A stretch of 64,000 nt of DNA from contig NZ_MULI01000026.1 in the NCBI RefSeq assembly GCF_002939385.1, positions 21,555-85,554 on the forward strand, written 5' to 3'. This DNA comes from Streptomyces sp. MH60. GTDB taxonomy: Bacteria; Actinomycetota; Actinomycetes; Streptomycetales; Streptomycetaceae. Of this stretch, positions 25,571 to 33,729 are shown piece by piece; position 1 is the stretch's first letter; each line of letters starts with the position of its first letter. Position numbers and translations under genes: made by a program. The notes beneath the pieces were generated by a model that was not told the origin of the DNA, made no database searches, and saw nothing but the letters and a program-made list of their open reading frames with translations.

Positions 25571-27370
25571 GTGACTACCCAACGCACCTCAGGGCGGCGC
25601 AAGCAGGCTTTGGCCGCTGCCGCAGTGGTCGCCGCGCTGCTGACCACGGCGGCGTGCGGCGGCGGCGGCGACGACGGCGGCAGCGGTTCGAAGAACGGCG
25701 CGGCCGGCTTCGACGCAGCCAACAACAAGGTCGCCCAGGCCTCCGAGGCCAAGAAGGGCGGCACGCTGAAGTACGCCAGCACGCAGGACGCCGACTCGTG
25801 GGACACCACGCGCGGCTACTACGGCTTCATGTGGAACTTCTCCCGCTACTACAGCCGCCAGCTCGTCACGAACAAGACGGAGCCGGGCAAGACCGGCGCC
25901 GAGGTCACCCCCGACCTCGCCACCGACGTCGCCAAGGTCTCGGCAGACGGCAAGACCTACACGTACACCCTGCGTGACGGCATCACCTGGGAGGACGGCA
26001 AGCCGATCACCTCCAAGGACGTCAAGTACGGCATCGAGCGCGTGTGGGCGCAGGACGTGCTGTCCGGCGGTCCGACGTACCTCAAGGAGGTGCTCGACCC
26101 CAAGGACGAGTACCAGGGCCCGTACAAGGACAAGTCCAAGGACAAGCTGGGTCTGAAGGCGATCGAGACGCCGGACGACAAGACGATCGTCTTCCACCTG
26201 CCGCAGGCCAACTCGGACTTCGAGGAGATGCTCGCGCTGACCTCGGCGTCCCCGGTCCGCCAGGACAAGGACACCAAGTCCAAGTACGGCCTGCACCCGT
26301 TCTCCTCGGGCCCGTACAAGTTCGAGTCCTACAACCCGGGCAAGGACCTGACCCTGGTCCGCAACGCCGAGTGGAAGCAGAGCTCGGACCCGGTCCGCAA
26401 GGCGTACCCGGACAAGGTCACGATCAAGTTCTTCACCAACGCCAACGACCTGGACGCCCGTCTGATCGCCGGTGACTACGACATCGACCTGGCCCAGACC
26501 GGTCTGTCCCCGCAGGGTCGCACCACGGCGCTGAACGAGCACAAGGAGAACCTGGACAACCCGGTCTCGGGTTACATCCGGTACGCGGCCTTCCCGCAGA
26601 ACGTGAAGCCGTTCGACAACATCCACTGCCGCAAGGCCGTGCTCTACGGGGCCGACCACGTCTCCCTGCAGACCGCGCGCGGTGGCCCGGTCGCCGGCGG
26701 CGACATCGGCACCAACATGCTGCCGCCCGCCGTCCCGGGCTCCGAGGGCCAGAAGTACGACCCGTACGAGATGGCCGGTGCCAACAAGAAGGGCAACATC
26801 GAGAAGGCCAAGGAAGAGCTGAAGGCCTGCGGCCAGCCGAACGGCTTCAAGACCACCATCGCGGTCCGCAACAACAAGCCGGTCGAGGTCGCCACCGCCG
26901 AGTCCCTCCAGGCCTCGCTGAAGAAGGTCGGCATCAACGTCGAGATCGACCAGTACGACGGCTCGCAGTACGCCAGCGTCATCGGTAGCCCCACGAACGT
27001 GAAGAAGAAGGGCTACGGCATCATCATCATGGGCTGGGGCCCGGACTTCCCGTCCGTGCAGGGCTACGGTCTGCCGCTGTGGCACAGCGACTACATCCTC
27101 GACAGCGCGAACAACAACTTCGCGATGATCGACGACCCGAAGATCGACGGTCTCTTCGCCGACTACCTGACCGCGAAGGACGACGCGGGCAAGGAGAAGA
27201 TCGCCACGGAGATCAACCACAAGGTGATGGAGGGCGGGTACTACCTCCCCTTCGTCTTCGAGAAGTTCATCAACTGGCGCTCCAGCAACATCGCGAACGT
27301 GTACACCACCGACGCCTACAGCGGTATGTACGACTTCGTGAACATCGGCCTGAAGAACCCCAAGAAGTAA
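25571..27370 (+). CDS. Oligopeptide ABC transporter substrate-binding lipoprotein
   Basis: A 599-residue SBP_bac_5 family lipoprotein. The signal peptide ends in a lipobox (LLTTAACG), followed by a Gly/Ser linker. Family marks are GGTLKYASTQDADSWD, ATDVAKVSADGKTYTYTLRD, GITWEDGKPITSKDVKYGIE and KPFDNIHCRKAVLYGADH. GTG 25571 has GGAGG upstream. Lysine content is high and codon choice very uniform, suggesting strong expression. It binds peptides outside the membrane and delivers them to the DppB/DppC channel. The exact peptide class is not deducible. Confidence 0.95.
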   Translation: MTTQRTSGRRKQALAAAAVVAALLTTAACGGGGDDGGSGSKNGAAGFDAANNKVAQASEAKKGGTLKYASTQDADSWDTTRGYYGFMWNFSRYYSRQLVTNKTEPGKTGAEVTPDLATDVAKVSADGKTYTYTLRDGITWEDGKPITSKDVKYGIERVWAQDVLSGGPTYLKEVLDPKDEYQGPYKDKSKDKLGLKAIETPDDKTIVFHLPQANSDFEEMLALTSASPVRQDKDTKSKYGLHPFSSGPYKFESYNPGKDLTLVRNAEWKQSSDPVRKAYPDKVTIKFFTNANDLDARLIAGDYDIDLAQTGLSPQGRTTALNEHKENLDNPVSGYIRYAAFPQNVKPFDNIHCRKAVLYGADHVSLQTARGGPVAGGDIGTNMLPPAVPGSEGQKYDPYEMAGANKKGNIEKAKEELKACGQPNGFKTTIAVRNNKPVEVATAESLQASLKKVGINVEIDQYDGSQYASVIGSPTNVKKKGYGIIIMGWGPDFPSVQGYGLPLWHSDYILDSANNNFAMIDDPKIDGLFADYLTAKDDAGKEKIATEINHKVMEGGYYLPFVFEKFINWRSSNIANVYTTDAYSGMYDFVNIGLKNPKK

Positions 27371-27478
27371 CCGGTACACCCGCCGTACGGCACGAAAGGC
27401 AGGTGAAGGCCGGCGCGGCGTGACCGCGGGCCGTCGGAAGACCTCCGGCGGCCCGCGGGACGCAGCGGGCCGCAACCC

Positions 27479-28477
27479 GTGCTCGCTTACCTCATCAGGC
27501 GGCTGTTCGCCGCCGCAGTGATGCTCGTGGTCATCATCCTGGTGGTCTTCTGCATCTTCTTCCTCGTCCCCAAGTGGGCCGGGGTCGACATCGCCCTGAA
27601 CTTCGTCGGCAAGCAGGCGGACCCCGCCGCCGTCGAGGGTGTGCGGGAGAAGCTGGGTCTGGGCGACCCGGTCTTCGTCCAGGCCTGGGAGTTCTTCAAG
27701 GGCATCTTCGCGGGTCGCACCTACGCGGCCGGCGGCGACGTGACCCACTGCGCCGCGCCCTGCTTCGGCTACTCCTTCAAGACCGAGCAGTCCGTCTGGC
27801 CGGTCCTGACCGAGCGCTTCCCGGTGACCCTGGCCCTCGCGCTCGGCGCTGCCGTGCTGTGGCTGATCTTCGGTGTGGCCGCCGGTGTGCTCTCCGCCCT
27901 CAAGCGCGGCACGCTGTGGGACCGCGGCGCGATGGTCGTCGCCCTGGCGGGTGTCTCCCTCCCCATCTACTTCACCGGCCTGCTCAGCCTGGCGATCTTC
28001 TCCTACGGACTGGGCTGGATCGACGGTGAGTTCGTGCCGCTCGAGGAGAGCTTCGGCGGCTGGATCGGCGGCATGATCCTGCCCTGGATCACGCTGGCCT
28101 TCCTGTACGCCGCGATGTACGCCCGGATCACCCGCGCCACCATGCTGGAGATCCTCGGCGAGGACTACATCCGCACCGCGCGGGCCAAGGGCCTCAAGGA
28201 ACAGGTCGTCATCAGCAAGCACGCGATGCGCTCGACCCTGACGCCCCTGCTCACCATGCTCGGCATGGACCTCGGCGCCCTGATGGGCGGCGCGATCCTG
28301 ACCGAGACCACGTTCAGCCTCCCCGGCCTCGGCCAGAAGGTGCTGGACGCGATCCAGAACCACGACCTGCCCTTTATCCTGGGCGTCGTCCTGATCACTT
28401 CTCTCGCGGTGCTGATCGCCAACCTCGTGGTGGACGTCCTGTACGCCGTGATCGACCCCCGAGTGAGGCTCGCATGA
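27479..28477 (+). CDS. Oligopeptide ABC transporter permease (DppB/OppB type)
   Basis: A 332-residue permease beginning LAYLIRRLFAAAVMLVVIIL, the usual OppB-type first helix, and a short periplasmic-type domain (LGDPVFVQAWEFFKGIFAG). The EAA loop is DYIRTARAKGLKEQVVISKH, followed by STLTPLLTMLGMDLG. GTG 27479 is the only sensible start. Its last four bases overlap the ATG of the next gene (ATGA), so translation is coupled to the ATPase gene. It pairs with the DppC-like protein to form the membrane channel. Confidence 0.94.
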   Translation: MLAYLIRRLFAAAVMLVVIILVVFCIFFLVPKWAGVDIALNFVGKQADPAAVEGVREKLGLGDPVFVQAWEFFKGIFAGRTYAAGGDVTHCAAPCFGYSFKTEQSVWPVLTERFPVTLALALGAAVLWLIFGVAAGVLSALKRGTLWDRGAMVVALAGVSLPIYFTGLLSLAIFSYGLGWIDGEFVPLEESFGGWIGGMILPWITLAFLYAAMYARITRATMLEILGEDYIRTARAKGLKEQVVISKHAMRSTLTPLLTMLGMDLGALMGGAILTETTFSLPGLGQKVLDAIQNHDLPFILGVVLITSLAVLIANLVVDVLYAVIDPRVRLA

Positions 28478-29571
28478 CCGAACTGAGCAAGAGCGGGGCA
28501 GCGGTGGGCGAGCCCACCGGTGCCTCGCCCGCGCCGACCGCCTTCCTGGAAGTACGCGACCTCAAGGTCCACTTCCCGACCGACGACGGCCTGGTCAAGT
28601 CCGTCGACGGGCTCTCCTTCCAGCTGGAGAAGGGCAAGACCCTCGGCATCGTGGGCGAGTCCGGCTCCGGCAAGTCGGTGACCTCGCTCGGCATCATGGG
28701 CCTGCACACCGCCGGCCAGTACGGCAAGCGCAAGGCGCGGATATCCGGCGAGATCTGGCTGGACGGCACCGAGCTGCTGTCCGCCGACCCCGACCACGTG
28801 CGCAAGCTGCGCGGTCGCGAGATGGCGATGATCTTCCAGGACCCGCTGTCCGCGCTGCACCCGTACTTCACGATCGGGCAGCAGATCGTGGAGGCGTACC
28901 GCATTCACCACAAGGTGGACAAGAAGACCGCCAAGCGCCGCGCCGTGGAGATGCTCGACCGCGTCGGCATCCCGCAGCCGGACAAGCGGGTGGACAGCTA
29001 CCCGCACGAGTTCTCCGGCGGTATGCGCCAGCGCGCGATGATCGCGATGTCGCTGGTCAACAACCCCGAGCTGCTGATCGCGGACGAGCCGACCACCGCC
29101 CTGGACGTGACCGTCCAGGCGCAGATCCTCGACCTCATCCGGGACCTGCAGAAGGAGTTCGGCTCCGCGGTCATCGTCATCACCCACGACCTGGGCGTCG
29201 TCGCCGAACTGGCCGACGACCTCCTGGTGATGTACGGCGGCCGGTGCGTGGAGCGCGGTCCGGCGGAGAAGGTGTTCTACGAGCCCCGGCACCCCTACAC
29301 CTGGGGCCTGCTCGGCTCGATGCCGCGGCTCGACCGCGACCAGCAGGAACGCCTCATCCCGGTCAAGGGCTCGCCGCCCTCCCTCATCAACCTCCCGTCC
29401 GGCTGCGCCTTCAACCCGCGCTGCCCGTACGCCGACGTGCCCAAGGACGACGTCACCCGCACGGTCCGCCCCGAGCTGACCGAGGTCGGCAGCAAGCACT
29501 GGGCCGCCTGCCACATGTCGCAGGAGCAGCGGGAGCGTATCTGGACCGAAGAGATTGCGCCGAAGCTGTGA
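28474..29571 (+). CDS. Oligopeptide ABC transporter ATPase (DppD/OppD type)
   Basis: A 365-residue ATPase. Walker A is GIVGESGSGKSVTSLG, the Q-loop is MIFQDPLSALHPYF, the signature is EFSGGMRQRAMIAMSL and Walker B is LLIADEPTTALDVTVQAQ. The C-terminal oligopeptide-transporter extension contains the cysteine cluster CAFNPRCPY...C typical of OppD/DppD. Start and stop overlap neighbours on both sides (ATGA and GTGA), so B-D-F are translated as a coupled set. It energises import together with the DppF-like partner. Confidence 0.96.
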   Translation: MTELSKSGAAVGEPTGASPAPTAFLEVRDLKVHFPTDDGLVKSVDGLSFQLEKGKTLGIVGESGSGKSVTSLGIMGLHTAGQYGKRKARISGEIWLDGTELLSADPDHVRKLRGREMAMIFQDPLSALHPYFTIGQQIVEAYRIHHKVDKKTAKRRAVEMLDRVGIPQPDKRVDSYPHEFSGGMRQRAMIAMSLVNNPELLIADEPTTALDVTVQAQILDLIRDLQKEFGSAVIVITHDLGVVAELADDLLVMYGGRCVERGPAEKVFYEPRHPYTWGLLGSMPRLDRDQQERLIPVKGSPPSLINLPSGCAFNPRCPYADVPKDDVTRTVRPELTEVGSKHWAACHMSQEQRERIWTEEIAPKL

Positions 29572-30947
29572 GCGACCAGGCAGAGGACAAAGCGGTGACC
29601 ATCCCCGCACAGACCAGCGGCACCACCCTCACCAAGGACGCCGGTCCCGGCGAGACCCTGCTGAAGGTGACCGGGCTGCAGAAGTACTTCCCGATCAAGA
29701 AGGGCCTGCTGCAGCGCCAGGTCGGCGCGGTCCGCGCCGTCGACGGCATCGACTTCGAGGTCAAGGCCGGCGAGACGCTGGGCGTCGTGGGCGAGTCCGG
29801 CTGCGGCAAGTCGACCATGGGCCGGCTGATCACCCGGCTGCTGGAGCCGACCGCGGGCAAGGTCGAGTTCCAGGGCAAGGACATCACCCACCTCGGGGTC
29901 GGCGGCATGCGTCCGCTGCGCCGCGACGTGCAGATGATCTTCCAGGACCCGTACTCCTCGCTGAACCCGCGCCACACCATCGGCACGATCGTCAGCGCCC
30001 CCTTCAAGCTCCAGGGCGTCCAGCCCGAGGGCGGGGTCAAGAAGGAGGTGCAGCGGCTGCTGTCGGTGGTCGGCCTCAACCCCGAGCACTACAACCGCTA
30101 CCCGCACGAGTTCTCCGGCGGCCAGCGCCAGCGCATCGGCATCGCCCGCGCGCTCGCGCTCAACCCGAAGCTGGTCGTGGCCGACGAGCCGGTCTCGGCG
30201 CTCGACGTGTCGATCCAGGCCCAGGTCGTCAACCTGCTCGACGACCTCCAGACCGAGCTGGGTCTGACGTACGTGATCATCGCGCACGACCTGTCCGTCG
30301 TGCGGCACGTCTCGGACCGCATCGCGGTGATGTACCTCGGCAAGATCATGGAGCTGGCCGACCGCGACCTGCTCTACAAGGCGCCGATGCACCCGTACAC
30401 CAAGGCGCTGATGTCGGCCGTCCCGATCCCGGACCCGGCCCGCAAGTCGGCCAAGAGCGAGCGCATCCTGCTCAAGGGCGACGTGCCCTCGCCGATCTCG
30501 CCGCCGAGCGGCTGCCGCTTCCACACCCGGTGCTGGAAGGCGACGCAGATCTGCACGACCACCGAGCCGCCGCTCAAGGAACTGCGGCCGGGCCAGCAGG
30601 TGGCCTGCCACCACCCGGAGAACTTCGAGGACCAGGCCCCGCAGGACGTCGTCCTCCTCAGCGCCGCCAAGGAGGCCGCAGAGCTGGTGTCCGAGGAGGC
30701 GCTGGCCGAGTCGGCGGCGACCTCGGCGGCGGTGGCCGCGGAGGTCGAGGCGTCCGAGGCCGCGAAGACCGAGGCGACCGGGACCGAGGCCGCGAAGACT
30801 GAGGCGTCGGAGACCGAGGCTTCCGGGACCGAGGCCGCGAAGACCGAGGCGTCCGGGGCCGAGGCGTCCGAGGGCGCCGTGTCGGACGGTGACGAGCCGG
30901 CCGCCGAGGGGTCTCCCACCGAGGAGCCTCCCGCCAAGGAGAAGTGA
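29568..30947 (+). CDS. Oligopeptide ABC transporter ATPase (DppF/OppF type) with repetitive tail
   Basis: Second ATPase of the importer, 459 residues. Walker A is GVVGESGCGKSTMGRL, the Q-loop is MIFQDPYSSLNPRHT, the signature is EFSGGQRQRIGIARAL and Walker B is LVVADEPVSALDVSIQAQ. GTG 29568 overlaps the previous stop. The normal domain, including the Cys-containing C-terminal motif CRFHTRCWKATQIC, ends near residue 360. It is followed by about 95 residues of acidic, Glu/Ala/Thr-rich low-complexity sequence built on repeats of EAAKTEA. Such a tail is not part of the family and is probably disordered. Confidence 0.95.
   Translation: MSDQAEDKAVTIPAQTSGTTLTKDAGPGETLLKVTGLQKYFPIKKGLLQRQVGAVRAVDGIDFEVKAGETLGVVGESGCGKSTMGRLITRLLEPTAGKVEFQGKDITHLGVGGMRPLRRDVQMIFQDPYSSLNPRHTIGTIVSAPFKLQGVQPEGGVKKEVQRLLSVVGLNPEHYNRYPHEFSGGQRQRIGIARALALNPKLVVADEPVSALDVSIQAQVVNLLDDLQTELGLTYVIIAHDLSVVRHVSDRIAVMYLGKIMELADRDLLYKAPMHPYTKALMSAVPIPDPARKSAKSERILLKGDVPSPISPPSGCRFHTRCWKATQICTTTEPPLKELRPGQQVACHHPENFEDQAPQDVVLLSAAKEAAELVSEEALAESAATSAAVAAEVEASEAAKTEATGTEAAKTEASETEASGTEAAKTEASGAEASEGAVSDGDEPAAEGSPTEEPPAKEK
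30756..30851 (+). repeat. Triplicated 21-bp coding repeat in the DppF tail
   Basis: The 21-base unit GAGGCCGCGAAGAC followed by YGAGGCG starts at 30756, 30786 and 30831, encoding EAAKTEA each time. Related spacers (TGT, SETEASGT) fill the gaps. This is a likely site of copy-number variation between strains. Confidence 0.75.
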
Positions 30948-30963
30948 CCTCGTCCACCTCGCC

Positions 30964-31010
30964 CGACAGCGAGCCCCTGCCTTCGTTTGTAAGGCAGGGG
31001 CTCGCTGTCG
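30964..31010 (+). terminator. Very strong hairpin, 20-bp perfect stem
   Basis: The bases 30964-30983 (CGACAGCGAGCCCCTGCCTT) pair without mismatch with 30991-31010 around a seven-base loop. It lies 16 bases after the DppF stop and 15 bases before the next start codon. It should end the peptide-transporter transcript. Confidence 0.85.
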
Positions 31011-31025
31011 AGTAAGAATAGAAGG

Positions 31026-31685
31026 GTGTACGAGCAACTCTTCAGCCCCACCGTCCAGCACACGCTCGACCTGGTCGGCATCTTCGTCTTCGCCATCTCC
31101 GGCGCGCTGCTGGCCGTACGCAAGAACTTCGACGTCTTCGGCATCGCCGTCCTCGCCGAGGTCACCGCGCTCGGCGGCGGGCTGTTCCGGGACCTGGTGA
31201 TCGGCGCGGTGCCGCCCGCCGCCTTCACCGACCTCGGGTACTTCCTCACCCCGTTGCTGGCCACCCTGCTGGTCTTCTTCCTCCACCCCCACGTGGAGCG
31301 CCTCCAGACCGGCGTGAACATCTTCGACGCGGCCGGGCTCGGCCTGTTCTGCGTCGCCGGCACCACCAAGGCGTACGACTACGGCCTCGGCCTGACCGCC
31401 TCCGCCTGCCTGGGCCTGACCACCGCGGTCGGCGGCGGCGTCCTGCGCGACGTGCTCGCCAACGAGGTGCCCTCACTGCTGCGCTGGGACCGCGACCTGT
31501 ACGCCGTCCCGGCGATCGTCGGCTCCGCGATGGTCGCGCTGTGCATCCGCTACGAGGCGCTCACCCCGTTCACCAGCGGGCTCGCGGTCGTCACGGCCTT
31601 CGTCCTGCGGCTGCTCGCGCTGCGCTTCCACTGGCGGGCACCGCGCGCCTGGAACCGCCGGTCGACGGTGGTGGAGCGGGACTGA
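31026..31685 (+). CDS. TRIC-type cation channel protein (UPF0126)
   Basis: A 219-residue membrane protein of the bacterial/archaeal TRIC family, trimeric channels for K+ and other monovalent cations. The internal duplication is clear: EVTALGGGLFRDLVIGAVPP in the first half and LTTAVGGGVLRDVLANEVPS in the second, each the kinked glycine-rich helix that lines the pore. Seven hydrophobic segments fit the known fold. GTG 31026 lies only 15 bases after a 20-bp hairpin, and TAAGAAT (31013-31019) could act as its -10 element for a leaderless mRNA. Confidence 0.92.
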   Translation: MYEQLFSPTVQHTLDLVGIFVFAISGALLAVRKNFDVFGIAVLAEVTALGGGLFRDLVIGAVPPAAFTDLGYFLTPLLATLLVFFLHPHVERLQTGVNIFDAAGLGLFCVAGTTKAYDYGLGLTASACLGLTTAVGGGVLRDVLANEVPSLLRWDRDLYAVPAIVGSAMVALCIRYEALTPFTSGLAVVTAFVLRLLALRFHWRAPRAWNRRSTVVERD

Positions 31686-31698
31686 CCCCCGGCTCGCT

Positions 31699-32901
31699 TC
31701 AGGGCCGCGGCATGTCCTTGACGAAGACGACGCCGTCGACCGAGTCCAGGTGGGCGGGATCGAGCGGGGCGTAGCCGAACCAGGGGGACACCCGGGGTGC
31801 GGGCCGCGGGTCGCCGAGGGCCTCGGCCAGTCGTCCGGCGTCGACGACGCAAGGGTCCCGCGGAAGCGCGTACAGGAGCCCCTCGACGGTGTCCGGCGGC
31901 GGGGTGTCCACCCCCTGGTGCCGGATCGTGCCGAGCGCCGTGGCGACGAAGGCGTACTCCCCGCCGAGCCGGGCGCCGACGAGGGCACCGGCGCTCCACC
32001 ATTCCACCGGCCCCTGCCACATCCGCATCGAACTCTTCTCGCGCTGGAGGTGGGCGTTGTGGGCGTGGACCAGCGTCGGCCCCCGGTCGGCGAGCGCGAG
32101 GAGGTTGTCGGCCATCATCCGGTCCCGCACGCCCAGCAGCCGGGCCATGCGGGCCGGGGAGGTGTCGGCCATCCAGTAGTGGTACGTCAGCAGCCCGGTG
32201 GCGGTACGTCCGTGCAGACGCGCCCGGTCCCAGGCGTCGCGCGAGGCCGTCGCGAGCAGGTGCGGCGTCTGCTCGTCGAGCAGCGACACCAGGTCGGCGG
32301 CGAGCGTCCGCAGCTCCCCGGCCTCGGCCGACCGCCCCACGGACCGTGCCGGGTCCGTCATCGCCTCGGGCTCGGTCCACCGGTCGTCGGCCCCGAGCAG
32401 GCGGTCCAGTGTCCGACCGGTGCAGGGGAGCAGGTCCGCGTCCACCCGTGCCGAGAGGTACCCGTGCAGCGCGGTGAGCGCCTGCCGGGGGCTCGCGGCG
32501 CCGGTGATCTCCAGCGGGCCGTCGAAACCGGCGAAGCGGAGCCGCTCGTGCGCGGGCCGGTCCTCGTTGTAGGCGCGCATCCGGCGCACCAGCTCCCGGT
32601 TGGGTGCGCTCGGGCCCCAGGGGTGGCTGAACCCGTGCGCCACGACCTCGTCGAGGGTGCCGGTGCCCCAGGTGACGTAGTCGTCCACGACCAGCCCCCG
32701 CAGGCAGTCGCTCTCGATCGCGATCGTCCGGTAGCCGTGCCGCTCGACGAGTTGCCCGAAGACGTCGTTGCGCACGTCGAGCAGGGTGTCCTCGCCGTGG
32801 GTGGGCTCGCCGAGGGCGAGCAGCCGGGGCGGGGCCGGCCGCAACCGCATGACGGCGGCGGCGTCGAGGGGACGGGCGATGTCCTGGATGCGTTCAGCCA
32901 T
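31699..32901 (-). CDS. Erythromycin esterase-family hydrolase
   Basis: A 400-residue EreA/EreB-like protein. The family's catalytic-site motifs are visible: LLALGEPTHGEDTLLDVRND (metal/catalytic His and Glu), IAIESDCLRGLVVDDY, HGFSHPWGPSAPNRELV, and NAHLQREKSSMRMW with the conserved NxH. Characterised members hydrolyse macrolide lactones or act as succinoglycan-type esterases, so macrolide resistance is possible but not proven. The start ATG 32901 lies seven bases from a TACCGT -10 element on the minus strand, so the mRNA is probably leaderless. It diverges from a two-domain MerR regulator. Confidence 0.9.
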   Translation of the reverse strand: MAERIQDIARPLDAAAVMRLRPAPPRLLALGEPTHGEDTLLDVRNDVFGQLVERHGYRTIAIESDCLRGLVVDDYVTWGTGTLDEVVAHGFSHPWGPSAPNRELVRRMRAYNEDRPAHERLRFAGFDGPLEITGAASPRQALTALHGYLSARVDADLLPCTGRTLDRLLGADDRWTEPEAMTDPARSVGRSAEAGELRTLAADLVSLLDEQTPHLLATASRDAWDRARLHGRTATGLLTYHYWMADTSPARMARLLGVRDRMMADNLLALADRGPTLVHAHNAHLQREKSSMRMWQGPVEWWSAGALVGARLGGEYAFVATALGTIRHQGVDTPPPDTVEGLLYALPRDPCVVDAGRLAEALGDPRPAPRVSPWFGYAPLDPAHLDSVDGVVFVKDMPRP

Positions 32902-32904
32902 GGC

Positions 32905-32933
32905 TTCAACGGTATCGTTGAACCTTCGGTTGA
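32905..32933 (-). promoter_or_regulatory. MerR-type operator/promoter of the esterase gene
   Basis: Two overlapping dyads lie between the divergent genes: TTCAACG-N4-CGTTGAA (32905-32922, perfect) and TGAACC-TTC-GGTTGA (32919-32933, one mismatch). Read on the minus strand, TACCGT (32914-32909) is seven bases from the esterase ATG, and the second dyad falls in the region between -10 and -35, where MerR activators bind. No good -35 is visible, as expected for an activator-dependent promoter. Confidence 0.5.
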
Positions 32934-32960
32934 GACTTTGTGCTTGGGAGCGTGGGATTG

Positions 32961-33704
32961 GTGGCCGCCAACCTTCAAACAGGGGTAAGCCTCAGGCCCG
33001 TCGATCTGGCCCGCGCGCACGGTCTGTCGGCGCAGGCGGTCAGGAACTACGAGGCGGCCGGCATCCTCCCGGCCGCCGCTCGCACGGCCCACGGATACCG
33101 CCGCTACACCACGCTGCACGCCAGGGCCCTGGCCGCGTTCCTCGCCCTGGTGGCGGGCCACGGCCACGGGACGGCGGCCGCGGTGATGCGGGGCGTGAAC
33201 GAGGGCGCGCTCGACGAGGCGTTTCGGCTGATCGACGAGAGCCACGCCCAGTTGCTCGACGACCGGCGGACACTGGAGGCCGTGGAGGGCGCGCTACGGG
33301 ACCTGGTGCCCGAGTCCGACGGGGGTGCGCCGGGGCCGACGGGCGGATTCATCGGGGCGCTCGCGGGGGAGCTGGGCATCCGGCCCGCGACCCTGCGCAA
33401 GTGGGAGCGCGCCGGCCTGGTGCGCCCACGTCGCGACCCGGCGACCGGATACCGCCGCTACGACGCGGCCGACGTCCGGGACGCCCGCCTCGCCCACCAG
33501 CTCAGGCGGGGCGGCTATCCGCTGGAGCGGATCGCGTCCGTGCTCGCCCGGGTGCGGTCGGCCGGAGGGCTGGAGCCGCTGGAGGCCGCCCTGCGCGAGT
33601 GGCACGACCGGGTCTCCGCCCGGGGCCGGGCGATGGTGACCGGGGCGGCGGAGCTGGAGACGTATCTGCGCACGCGCGAGCGAGAAGAGAAAGCTACCGC
33701 TTAG
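32961..33704 (+). CDS. MerR-type regulator with two HTH domains (TioE-like)
   Basis: A 247-residue protein with two MerR DNA-binding modules in one chain. Module 1 is RPVDLARAHGLSAQAVRNYE with AHGYRRYTTLHARALAAF (about residues 10-60). Module 2 is GALAGELGIRPATLRKWERA with TGYRRYDAADVRDARLAHQL (about 128-180). A short C-terminal helix follows and no ligand-binding domain is seen. The name TioE-like refers to regulators with this double layout. GTG 32961 has GGGAG ten bases upstream; GTG 32940, GTG 32952 and TTG 32958 are alternatives. It should act on the adjacent divergent esterase gene. Confidence 0.88.
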   Translation: MAANLQTGVSLRPVDLARAHGLSAQAVRNYEAAGILPAAARTAHGYRRYTTLHARALAAFLALVAGHGHGTAAAVMRGVNEGALDEAFRLIDESHAQLLDDRRTLEAVEGALRDLVPESDGGAPGPTGGFIGALAGELGIRPATLRKWERAGLVRPRRDPATGYRRYDAADVRDARLAHQLRRGGYPLERIASVLARVRSAGGLEPLEAALREWHDRVSARGRAMVTGAAELETYLRTREREEKATA

Positions 33705-33729
33705 TAGTTTCCTGTTGTACCGTGCAGGC

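Noticed and set aside
25589..28363. A 924-codon minus-strand frame opposite the oligopeptide-binding protein and permease
   Set aside because: Shadow of strongly biased genes; the protein is Val/Asp/Gly/Leu-rich without motifs.
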